Below, in pieces: positions 46,993-56,462 of a stretch of DNA of 64,000 bases. Source of the DNA: Tubulanus polymorphus (Eukaryota > Nemertea > Palaeonemertea > Tubulaniformes > Tubulanidae); the NCBI RefSeq assembly GCF_964204645.1, contig NC_134026.1:19610650-19674649 (forward strand), given 5' to 3'. The translations under genes and the position numbers were made by a program. The first letter of the stretch is position 1. Every line of letters begins with the position of its first letter. Under the pieces are notes generated by a model, which saw only the letters and a list, made by a program, of their open reading frames with translations, was not told the origin of the DNA and made no database searches.

Positions 46993-47440
46993 ATGGAAGA
47001 CAATATGAAATCGATAATATTACTACAATTAATCAAATTATATCAAAAGAAACATATTTAATTACTGAACTTATATACTTTTGACAATGTAATAAAAAAT
47101 CCTAAAGTATTCAATACAGTTTTAAATTGTAAAGGGAATTTAGATGAAAAGATTATACATATTCTTGAATCTCCTTTTAATGAAAGAAATGATGATTTAA
47201 TACTTTCTAAATATTACAATGATATAATAAACTTAAGAATTGAAAAACGACAATAGTATTATTTCAATTTTAATAATTTTATCCACGAAATATGATATTA
47301 TGAAAATTCATCAAATATTGGAATTCAATGTGAATTAGATAATAATAATTCTAAAAAAGATATTGGAATTCAATGTAATTTATGATGAATTTAGAAAATT
47401 CAATCATAATGAAAAAGTGTATTGTTATTGTGGCGGCAAA
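46993..47440 (+). pseudogene. Left-arm copy of the AT-rich element protein, degraded
   Basis: This is the inverse counterpart of 49425-49877. It starts ATGGAAGACAATATG and keeps recognisable segments (FNERNDDLILSKYYNDI, SNIGIQCELDNNNSKKDIGI). Frameshifts near 47000-47080, a stop near 47254 and a one-base loss before TGATGA near 47383 disrupt it. The CYCGGK part remains at about 47420-47440, after which the arm diverges. Confidence 0.55.
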
Positions 47441-49352
47441 TTTATTTTTATATCAAATAAAAGAGGCACATAATCATATTCATATTAATATTCAAATTTA
47501 TTTTTATATAAAAAGGAGTCATATTCATATTAATATTCATATGAATATATAAAATAAATAAGAGACATATTCATATTCATATTCATAGTTATATAAAAAA
47601 GAAATGAGAGTATTTTTATATAAAATATATATGAATAGGAATATGAATATGAATATGAATATGTCTCTCGTTTCTTTTTTATATTACTATGAATATGAAT
47701 ATGAATATGAATATGAATATGTCTCTTATTTATTTTATATATTCATATGAATATGACTCTTTTATATAAAAATAAATATGAATATATTATGAATATGAAT
47801 ATGTGCTTCTTTTATTTGATATAAAAATGAATATGAATATTAATATGAATATGAATATAATGCCCCTTGTGTCTGTATGTCTTTAGTACTTTTAGTACAT
47901 AAAGAATATATCTTTATATTATTAGTAGTTGAAAAATAAAAATCTATGTACTAATAAAATAAACATATATTCTTTATGTACTAAAAGTACTAAAGACAAT
48001 AAAGACACAGGGGGTATTAATTGAAATATTCTCTATGTCTACACAGATTTATCATATTCATTTTTTTAACTAATATATTTTATATTTTCAGCTAATATAA
48101 TTTATATTTCATATATTATATTTTTATATTTTCATTTTATATTTCAACACTGGATTGGAATTATGATATTTTATTTTCATAGTACTATATAAAATCTATC
48201 AGATGAATATCATATTCTTTATTCAGCACTAGAATATGATATAATTCTTTACGCAGCAATAGTTATTGTTTCTATTTGCTATAATATTCTAAATAGATTC
48301 AATAAGAAAAACAATAGAATTATATAGGTTAGTATTATTTAGTCAAAGTTAAAGAAACTTATTATAATTCTTATTGAATCTATTCAATTCTTGTTTACTT
48401 TAAATTTCTTAACATTTGACTAGAATTCAACTAGAAAAACTTTACCTTGAATAGGTTAGTATCACTCTTGTATTATTCTAGTATGTGTAAAGAATAAAAA
48501 TATCATGTATGAATAACTTTTAAAAAATTAATTTGAATTATATAATTTTTCATTAAGTTCATGAATGTATTTATGATTTCTCAAACTCTTTTTATTTTTT
48601 CTAAGTACTAATAGAATAAAGATTTATTTTTTATGTCCTAGAAGTACTAAGACTATTCAAGACAATTAAGACACAAGGGGTATTAATTGAAATATCATTA
48701 AAAAACTTAATTTGAATTATATAATTTTTCATTAAGTTCGTGAATATATTTAGGATTTCTTAATGATTTTTCATTCTTATACTTCGTATTGCATATTTCA
48801 CAACACTTAATATTATTAATTCTATCTGAAATATAATTTATATTATCTTTTAATTTTGCAATTATCATAAAATTCCAATAACTGTTTTATACTATAAAAT
48901 GAAAAAGAAACTAATCCTGTAAGCATAATAATTGATTTAATATTCTGTCGATTATTGTTTATTAGATGTAATATTTCTAATTCCTTACTGTCACTCATTT
49001 TTATAGTTAAAATATATAAAATAAATTAAATTAAAAGATTCTGTCTTAATCCTCTAAATCATTTTCTAAAGTTTATTTTTTATTCTTTTTATTTCTATAA
49101 TTATTCCCATTTAATTTCTTTAATTTCTTACTTAATTTCATATTTTCATTCATCAGATCTTTACTGATATTCTCATAATAAAAGTATAATGCAGCCAATA
49201 TTAACCCTCCTGCTACAAGTTAATGCTTCAAATGACCTTTTCCAATTGGAATACTGAAATCATTCTCATTCATTTATTTAAAGAAAAAAAATTAAAGTAA
49301 TTTGAAATATCTTATTTTGAATTACTCATACAGCTTAATCTTATTTCAATAT

Positions 49353-49877
49353 AGAATTATTATTCTTTTCATAATTGATATGTTTTATTGTCTGATAATG
49401 CTTTGATTTATGTGATTTTAGATATTTGCCGCCACAATAACAAGACACTTTTTCATTAGGATTGAATTTTCTAAATTCATCATCTAAATTACATTGAATT
49501 CCGATATCTTAAAAAGAATTATTATTATCTAATTCACATTGAATTCCAATATTTGATGAATTTTCATTATAGATAATTTGTTTATTATTACAATTGAAAT
49601 AATATAATTCTCGTTTTTCAATTCTTAAGTTTATTATATCATTGTAATCTTTAGAAAGTATTAATTCCCCATTTCTTTCATTAAAAGGGGTTTCAAGAAT
49701 ATTTATAATTTTTTCATCTAAATTACCTTTATAATTTAAAACTGTATAAAATATTTTTGGATTTTTGATTCCATTATCTAAAGTATCTATAGGTTCAGTG
49801 ATTAGATATGTTTCTTTTGATAATATTTGATTAATATCATCGATTAGTAATATCATCGATTTTTTATTGTCTTCCAT
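49353..49877 (-). pseudogene. Small AT-rich-encoded protein with CxC...HxxxH zinc-binding end
   Basis: The open frame 49509-49877 gives 122 residues starting MEDNKKSMILLIDDINQILS and ending GIQCELDNNN before a stop. Immediately after the stop the same frame continues with GIQCNL and then VSCYCGGKYLKSHKSKHYQT followed by IKH, a C-x-C...H-x3-H...H pattern like a small zinc finger. In the left arm (46993-47440) the position of this stop is a sense codon, but other frameshifts and stops occur. So each arm is damaged at different places. I know no family for the N-terminal part. Codon use is almost wholly A/T at third positions. Confidence 0.5.
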
Positions 49878-50013
49878 ACTAAATTTGTTGCTGAGATATA
49901 ATTTATAACGTTAAATAATGAAAATAAGTTATTAGATTCATTGATTTCGATTTTGAATTTCGGTTCTTCTTCATTCTTCATATATCTTCATTTATAACAA
50001 GACTTTTATTAAA

Positions 50014-50216
50014 AGGTTCCGCAGTTAATCTTACGCTAACTATCTTATCGTTTTGTCCTTTAGTGATTGAACGGTCTCCATCAATTACACACTGATGCTT
50101 GTTTTGCAGTTTTTTCTCTTGCATTTTAAGAATGGTCAAATATTCCTGACGAATTCACTGACCGAGACTGAGTGCGCAGCTTAGAAGATGACATCATTAG
50201 CCAATCAGGTATCCCA
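50014..50216. repeat. Duplicated non-coding block, copy 1
   Basis: It starts AGGTTCCGCAGTTAATCTTA and includes CACTGATGCTTGTTTTGCA and ACCGAGACTGAGTGCGCAGC. It matches 60903-61103 in the same orientation at high identity. Its left boundary coincides with the right end of the AT-rich element. In the second copy it is followed directly by the truncated third receptor. Confidence 0.8.
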
Positions 50217-50289
50217 ATCAGCAGAAATGGAAAACGACGAGCTTTGTTTGAAGCAAACTGAACAAGACATGTAGTTGATTAATTTAAGG

Positions 50290-50772
50290 TAATTTATTGA
50301 TGTAAATGACAGTTGAAACTAAGTTGATAACAAAATTTTTGCTAATTGATACATACATATATATATTTTGCGAAAAGTTTGGCCAAAAAATCGATTCTTC
50401 ATATGATGTGACAACATTCACAAATAAGTACGTCCAATACGAATATATACAAAAATTTACATTTGAAAAATGGAGGGAATATGGGTGGGATAACGAATTG
50501 AAGTAGGTGAAACGAAGTATCCTACTGGTGCTTCTATGCTCTCTAGGATTGCGAGGAAATGCTCAGCCATGTTGTCAGGATAAGCGGTGGCAAAGAGCAA
50601 TTGACAACTGATAAGCATCACGTGACTCCGCGTGATCTCACGCAACATTTATTCTCTATTTTACCCGGCAATTTTTGGCCAAACTTCTCGCAAAGTATAT
50701 ACATGTATGTTTCAATTAGCAAAAATTTTATAGTTGTCAACTTAGTTTCATCTGCCATTTACATTAATAAAT
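50290..50772. mobile_element. Foldback element with about 110-bp inverted arms
   Basis: The left arm (50290-50400) includes ATGTAAATGACAGTTGAAAC and GTTTGGCCAAAAAATCG. The right arm (about 50668-50772) is its inverse with moderate divergence. About 270 bp of unrelated sequence lies between them. No transposase; a non-autonomous DNA element is likely. Confidence 0.75.
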
Positions 50773-50791
50773 GACGGATGAAACTTGTGCT

Positions 50792-51105
50792 CGACCCAAT
50801 GAAACTAGCAAAAAGAATTTAACACACGCTAAGGATTTACATTTACTATTTCAAAACGTTTCTTAGTACAAACTTAAACTAACATCCCATCCATATATCG
50901 ATCTTCGATATCGGACCAACCATTGGATCACTACAGTTGGGGTATAACAACTACAACATGAAGATATGATCATATCACGTTTAGTTTACATAATTTGAAA
51001 TTTAAAAACGACGACTACTACTGTTGATAAACACGCTTTAACCGCAATTTCAAAACTAGAACCAAGGTAAAATAATCAAAATGCCGGCAGTGACCTTGTC
51101 TCCAT
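50792..51105. repeat. Duplicated non-coding block, copy 1 of a pair
   Basis: This block (ACCCAATGAAACTAGCAAA to the GCAGTGAC region) recurs in the same orientation at 55990-56335 with small indels. The second copy lies downstream of GPCR copy 2. I see no coding content. Confidence 0.75.
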
Positions 51106-52009
51106 ACATCGGTTTCACAGCTTTTTTACGATAAATCATGTTACATAAATACATAATAATCAGTAGAGATAATTTTTAATTATGTCGAAATTCGATTTAA
51201 TAAGTTGAAATTCGACTTAATAAGTCGGATTATCTCGTATGTGATATAAGGGTCTTCCGTAGAATTCAAGCCAGCGCGAGTTAGTTCCATGTTGATATAC
51301 ATGGTAGTTTTAGTTATCCCCGTTTATCTTATGTACTAAATAGTACATTCATCAGTATGTCGTCTATGCGTGGTAAACACAATCGGATCATCTTTTTAAT
51401 TCGTGTTTACCTTGCCTGTTACCGCGCTGTACTGCGCCGATTGGAGGTAAAAAATGTGTCATATCTTGATTATATCTAATTGATTACAGTTATGATGAAA
51501 ATAAGGATAATACCAATTAATCAAGAATTCAGTTGAGATCGAGTAGAAAAAAAAAACGATAAAACTTACACTGACAATGTGTATTCGCAGTAGCCCGCAT
51601 GACGTCACTCGCAGAAAATTCGCACACATGCCATTCATTTTTCAAACTCATTTTATTCAAGTTCAGTGTTGATCGAATAAATTACATTTATTACTGGTGG
51701 GTTAGTTATCTATTGCATGAGACCATAATTAGAATTTTAATGAATAGGCTACACTTGATAGTTCATACTCAAAAATTGATACATGTTATGGAAACATGTA
51801 ATATCGTACAGAACCAACCATTAATTCGTTTTCGTGTTTTTCGTCTAATGGTGTCGGCACGTGACACCCGCAATGTGTTTACGTTTTCCATCAATTTTAG
51901 AATTTTGAAATTCTGCCGCATATTAACGAGATTAGAATTTTCCAAATCGATTTTGATGAATGGTATAAGTTATATCCCAGAAACGTGGATTTCCTCCGTT
52001 TCTAATATC
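51106..52009. other. AT-rich intergenic, nothing recognised
   Basis: No family or repeat is recognised beyond short GTCGAAATTCGA/TTAATAAGT repeats near 51185-51225. A 149-codon open frame on the plus strand (51599-52048) runs into the antisense of the LINE remnant and shows no known domain. Confidence 0.4.
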
Positions 52010-53565
52010 TTAGTTTTTATCAACATTCACCGTGAGGCCGTTGTCTAAGAAATATTCAAATAGTGTATCTAAATGTGACTGGAGAGAATTCTCATCTTCA
52101 GCAAAAATGACCGTGTCATCAGCATAAAGGATAATGAACAAATTAAGTAAAGTCCCTAGTTCTGGGTCACAATTCACATTAAGCTTTTCAATATACGACA
52201 AAGTTGGTTTACCACGCGTAGCAAAAAAGTCATCAATATCGTTTAAAAATAGGGAAAATAGGATAGGTGATGAATTTTCACCTTGTCTTAATCCTCTATC
52301 TGCAGCAAAATATTGTGATGTGTTACCGTTAAATTTAACACATGATTTTACCGAATTATAGATATTTCTAACTAAGTTCAAAAAATTCCCTGTAATGCTA
52401 CTCTAAATTTTCTCCTTAAAATAACTCGGTAAACCGAGTCAAAAGCCTTCTTAAAATCAACAAAGGCGCAAAAAATCTTATTCCTTGGCTAAAGTACAAT
52501 TCGACGATTGTTTTCAACGTGTAAATATGGTCAGTAGTAGAATATTTTGGTCTAAATCCGGCTTGTGCTTCACTAATTACATTGTTCGAATCGAGGAAAG
52601 TAATTGACAGCCTTTCATTAAGGATACCTGTGAATAATTTACCTAGCGTGATACCTCTATAATATTGTCAGGATTAGTGGGATTGCCTTTCTTTTTAAAA
52701 ACAGGTTTTATTATCCCTATAGACCACGTCTCTGTCCAGTCTTAAGAACTAAATCAAATAGGTTTTGTAATATATTGACTAAACATGGATACCGACTAAA
52801 TTTCAATAACCTATTAGTGATGCCATCTATACCAGATGCCTTATTATTTTTTAGCAATAAGATAGCTTTCGTTACTTCATCAGCTGTTATGTCGCAATTT
52901 TTAACATACGGTTGTCATATATAGGAGGATCATCATTCTGTAGTTCAGTATTATCGTTCACTTCGTGTACATCATGTAAGTCATTTAATTGCATAAAATG
53001 TTCGAAAAAAATATCAATATCAATATTAGCGTCCTAAGTTTTTGCACAAGTTGCAGAATTAAGCATAGCCCAATACTTTTTCGGATTACTGATTTCACAA
53101 TCTCTCAGTTATTTAATAAAAGTTTCCTTCTGTTTTCTCTTACTTTCCCGGATGATTTCTTTTTTATTTCCTTGAAGAGTTCTTGAAAGCATCAATGTTA
53201 GAAGGGGTGGAGCAGCCCCTGTATCTGTTTTTACTATAACAATAATAGTCTTTAAGCGCATCCCTACATCTACGATTAAACCACTTTTTATGAACCGGAT
53301 TTTTGCGTCTTCTATTTTTCCTATGGAACATCAAATTACATTCTTCGGCACTTAACAACAAAGAAAATACAAATCTAGCAGTGAGTTCGTTTACATTGTT
53401 CAGAGACTGATAACCTAGGTCCTGCAATCCTTTCATACGTGAATCATTAAAGCCAGTGTCATATAATTTTGATTCTACCGTCGCGAAAAACTGGTTCGAT
53501 CTAGTATTTTCCCATCTAATTGAAGGTTTTCCATTTACCCGATCGTTGTTCTCATTATGAGCAAT
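52010..53565 (-). pseudogene. LINE reverse transcriptase remnant with several frameshifts
   Basis: Reading leftwards, successive frames give the linker (LTARFVFSLLLSAEECNLMF, KNPVHKKWFNRRCRDALKDY), then WSIGIIKPVFKKKGNPTNPD, LGKLFTGILNERL, VISEAQAGFRPKYSTTDHIY, FVDFKKAFDSVYR (motif A), GLRQGENSSPILFSLFLNDI and LYADDTVIFAEDENSL (the catalytic box). The part past LTVNVDK is missing, so it is truncated at the 3' side as well as broken by frameshifts near 52395, 52670 and 53160. It is a non-LTR element. The clade is not certain. Confidence 0.82.
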
Positions 53566-53929
53566 ACTAGGTCCCTAGAATGTCTACATAAATAGTGCCT
53601 AAGAGGGTTGTTCCGTGTGTCCGCAGCGGCACGTAGTGATACTCGCCTGTCCTATTCATATTGAATGGACTACAACCAGTCTAAGTATAGCAGGGATAAG
53701 TACCGTGACGAATATCGACACAATCAGGTTCGAATCTCTACTGGGAGGATGGCTCGAACGCGATTGAAAGACTTCGTCATCTCGCTCTTGTGAAAGCGCT
53801 TTTGAGCGTATCATGACTCAGTTTAAAGTGTATAAGTTTTTTTGGTGTGACGCTGTGCGTCGAAACTTATACGCTTGCCTGCAGGCATGTCAGTGAAATA
53901 TTTTCGTCAACGTCTAAATACAGCAATGG

Positions 53930-54224
53930 ACTCTAAAACGATTTTAGAGTCTACATCTCTCGTAGGTATAGCTCGTTACATTCATTCCTGAGAGACAAGT
54001 GGGTTCGAATATTGTTGGCTCCTTACAGAGTAGGGGGCAATACTACCTCAAATGCCGTTTCCTGTCGTAATTCAATGGTCGTAGGAAATCAAGCTCCGAA
54101 CGACGTAAAGCAAGCTATATAACATAGGATTGTTTGGAAATGTACGTGTTGCACGGGAAGATTGATTAGTTTTGCCGCCCTGTGCGGTGCACGTTGACAC
54201 TTTGGCGAAACCTTAACTTAGAAA
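53930..54224 (+). promoter_or_regulatory. Duplicated 5' flank of GPCR copy 2
   Basis: It matches the minus-strand flank of GPCR copy 1 (45205-45500), with shared GAACGACGTAAAGCAAGCTA and GGATTGTTTGGAAATGTAC. It probably holds 5' UTR. The stretch 53566-53929 before it shows nothing recognisable. Confidence 0.5.
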
Positions 54225-55337
54225 ATGACTCTGCTGAATGGCTCTGAAGTGTTTTCGACAACTCGCCGTACCGAACCTGTGTGCAAGTACCCGCCATATA
54301 GGTGGGATTACGCGTTTAGCGTCTATTTGTACTTGGGTGCTTATTTTCCTGCCGCTACCATCGGAATATTACTCAACATCTTCACAATCATAGTGTTCAA
54401 CAAAATGGGAGTCGCTAGCTATCGTTCCATTATTATCCTGGCTTGGTTCGACCTTTTGTTTGTGATCACGGTGTTAATCATGTACCCGCTCCGCATCATG
54501 ATCCTGGTAGGAATAATCGGCTATAGTCCGATATTTGGCTACGATGATTGGTATTTCGGCCACGAGCTGATTATTTGGACGATGCCGTTATTCTTCGCTT
54601 TCCAGATGTCCCGTAACTGGGCGGTAGTGATCATCAACTTGGAGAGGTTGTTTGTCGTGATGAGTCCGCTTTATTATAAGCGTTTCTGGGGCAAGAAACA
54701 GCTCATAGGTGTCACTGTGTTCATATTCATATTTTCTGTTTTTTGCAACTGGCCATTTTTCTTTCCGCTTACTTTACCGGGGCCAGCAATGTGGCCGTGT
54801 TTGTATCACACTCCAGGGCCACGCGTATTCACGATGGGCGCATTCGAGGCCAAAACGATCCGCACCATATTCGATTATAGTGCAGGATGGGCGGGAACGT
54901 TTACTAGTTTCACGTATTTGTATATGACGGTCATAGTACCGCTGTTTTCGTTAATCATTGTGAACATCGTTTTATTGTCGTTCATTTTACGCCATCGATT
55001 GGCGAAACGGCGTCAAATGTTGTCAGCGGACGGCGTTTCGAAAGACAGCGGGTCTCAATCGACACACGAGGCGAAAATCTTGAAAATGGTCTTATCCATC
55101 GTTCTCGTATTCTTTGTTTGTGAGATTCCGGCCGGGTTAGACAGACTGTTTTACTTCGTCTGGAGAAGTTTTGGTGTAGGGGTCAACATCAGTGGTGACC
55201 ATTCGTTGGTTATGAGAAAAGTTGGTATTTTTCTCAGCTGTGTTGACTCATCGCTCAACTTCATCATTTATTGCGCTACGAATGATATCTTTAGAAAGGC
55301 GGGCAGTAAATTATTTCGCTTGTATTATTTCAGTTAG
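54225..55337 (+). CDS. Rhodopsin-family (class A) GPCR, copy 2, intronless
   Basis: This 370-residue receptor is a near-identical paralogue of the one at 44089-45204. Differences concentrate in the first extracellular loop (VGIIGYSPIFGYDDW against the AVINYDLMF version), the second extracellular loop (about 188-225) and the stretch before TM7. The TM cores and the altered motifs ER, CEIPAG and NFIIY are kept. The pattern suggests divergence at ligand-facing loops. The N-terminal sequon is NGS at 5-7. The frame is complete with no disabling change, and no intron is needed. The two genes point away from each other, with about 9 kb between their start codons. Confidence 0.88.
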   Translation: MTLLNGSEVFSTTRRTEPVCKYPPYRWDYAFSVYLYLGAYFPAATIGILLNIFTIIVFNKMGVASYRSIIILAWFDLLFVITVLIMYPLRIMILVGIIGYSPIFGYDDWYFGHELIIWTMPLFFAFQMSRNWAVVIINLERLFVVMSPLYYKRFWGKKQLIGVTVFIFIFSVFCNWPFFFPLTLPGPAMWPCLYHTPGPRVFTMGAFEAKTIRTIFDYSAGWAGTFTSFTYLYMTVIVPLFSLIIVNIVLLSFILRHRLAKRRQMLSADGVSKDSGSQSTHEAKILKMVLSIVLVFFVCEIPAGLDRLFYFVWRSFGVGVNISGDHSLVMRKVGIFLSCVDSSLNFIIYCATNDIFRKAGSKLFRLYYFS

Positions 55338-55989
55338 CTTGAAACGCGATCACCAATCGCCCAACCGTCACATTTTCAATATCCTTTGTCGTAGCATTCG
55401 TATTATAATTACGAGACATGTTTTCGAGAAAATATGTTATATCTATTCATATACGAAAAAGTCATTTCGAGCTATGTAGTAAATAGAATGTGTTTTGGAA
55501 ATCCTTGACATTAAGGTGGGAATGAAATTTAGACCAAAAAAACTTTTATCCTATCGATGGATGTTAAGAATTTGCTCGGAAATTTATATCTGTTTTTTCT
55601 TCCGAATGAACTGCAGTTTGATATCATTTAAAATCATTCCATTATTGTTGGTGACACAAACAAACTGACGCTTACCTAGTCTCTCCCCTCCCCCCCCCCC
55701 CCCCAACTATTCTCGATTGTGTTCTTTTCTTCGGTTGGACTAGGGTCCAATTTGTACAATCTTCAAAGCAATCTGCGAATGCCAGCAGCCTTTAAAATCG
55801 AAAATCTGCCCCCATGAAATAATACCGATATACAAGTATATAAGTCTATGTACGTTGGATATTAAGTTTTATTCAATAAAACGATTCTTTAAACGGCCCA
55901 CGCTTCGAACATTATTCCCTCTGGGTTCGGGAATATTTCAAATTAGTTTCATAAATCTTATTGCATGTGTTTCATCAGTTAAGTATTTT
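55338..55989. other. 3' flank of GPCR copy 2 with poly-C tract
   Basis: The first about 140 bp are homologous to the 3' flank of GPCR copy 1 (below 44089; CCAACCGTCAC, CTTTTGTCG blocks). A run of about 16 C lies near 55689-55704. An AATAAA occurs near 55877 (TTCAATAAAACG). Nothing coding. Confidence 0.5.
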
Positions 55990-56335
55990 ACTCAATAAAT
56001 TGTGCTTAGACCCAATGAAACTAGCAAAACAACATCGAAAGTATTTAACACGCTAAGGATTTACAGTATTTACGAATCTAAAACTTTTAAATAAGTATAA
56101 ACTGAAACTAACATCCCATCCATCTTTTGTCCTTCGAAATCGGACCAACCATTGGATCACCACCAGTTCGGGTATAATAACTACAACATGAAGATATAAG
56201 CATATCACGTTTAGTTTACTTAATTTGAAATTTAAAAAGGATGACTACTACTGTTGGTAAACACACTTTATCCGCTATTTCAGAACTGTAGCCGAGGTCA
56301 AATAATGAATTCTGATCCTGCCTGCAGTGACTTTG
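55990..56335. repeat. Duplicated non-coding block, copy 2 of a pair
   Basis: Same orientation as 50792-51105. Shared blocks include ATCGGACCAACCATTGGATC and CATATCACGTTTAGTTTAC. It lies between GPCR copy 2 and the last recognised metalloproteinase exon. Confidence 0.75.
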
Positions 56336-56462
56336 CCAAGTCAAATTAAACCTACTCCTGTGAAACTGAAGTCAATGTGACTGCAAAACTTGGACCGAAC
56401 ATCAGCGGAAATTGAGTCAAAACTATATGAGCTTACGAGAAACGTCGATAATCTACTTACTA

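Larger units (their letters stand above)
46867..50013. mobile_element. Extremely AT-rich 3.1 kb element with about 580-bp inverted repeats
   Basis: Base composition changes abruptly at both edges. The arms (46867-about 47440 and about 49425-50013) are inverted copies, starting TTTTAATAAAA and including GAAGAAGAACCGAAATTC. Both arms encode versions of the same small protein, each broken differently. The centre is full of secondary repeats: (ATGAAT/ATTCAT) microsatellites in opposed orientation (47.48-47.88 kb), an inverted block AGTACTTTTAGTACATAAAG (47.89 and 47.98 kb), and direct repeats around 48.0/48.65 kb (GGGGTATTAATTGAAATAT) and 48.53/48.70 kb. There is no recognisable transposase, integrase or polymerase. 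The AT bias and zinc-finger-like protein recall large DNA virus or Polinton-type elements; that link is speculative. Confidence 0.65.

Noticed and set aside
51599-52048. 149-codon plus-strand frame
   Set aside because: Partly antisense to the LINE reverse transcriptase remnant, AT-rich, no domain or splice context.
52134-52361. Plus-strand frame of 75 codons
   Set aside because: Antisense shadow of the RT catalytic region on the minus strand.
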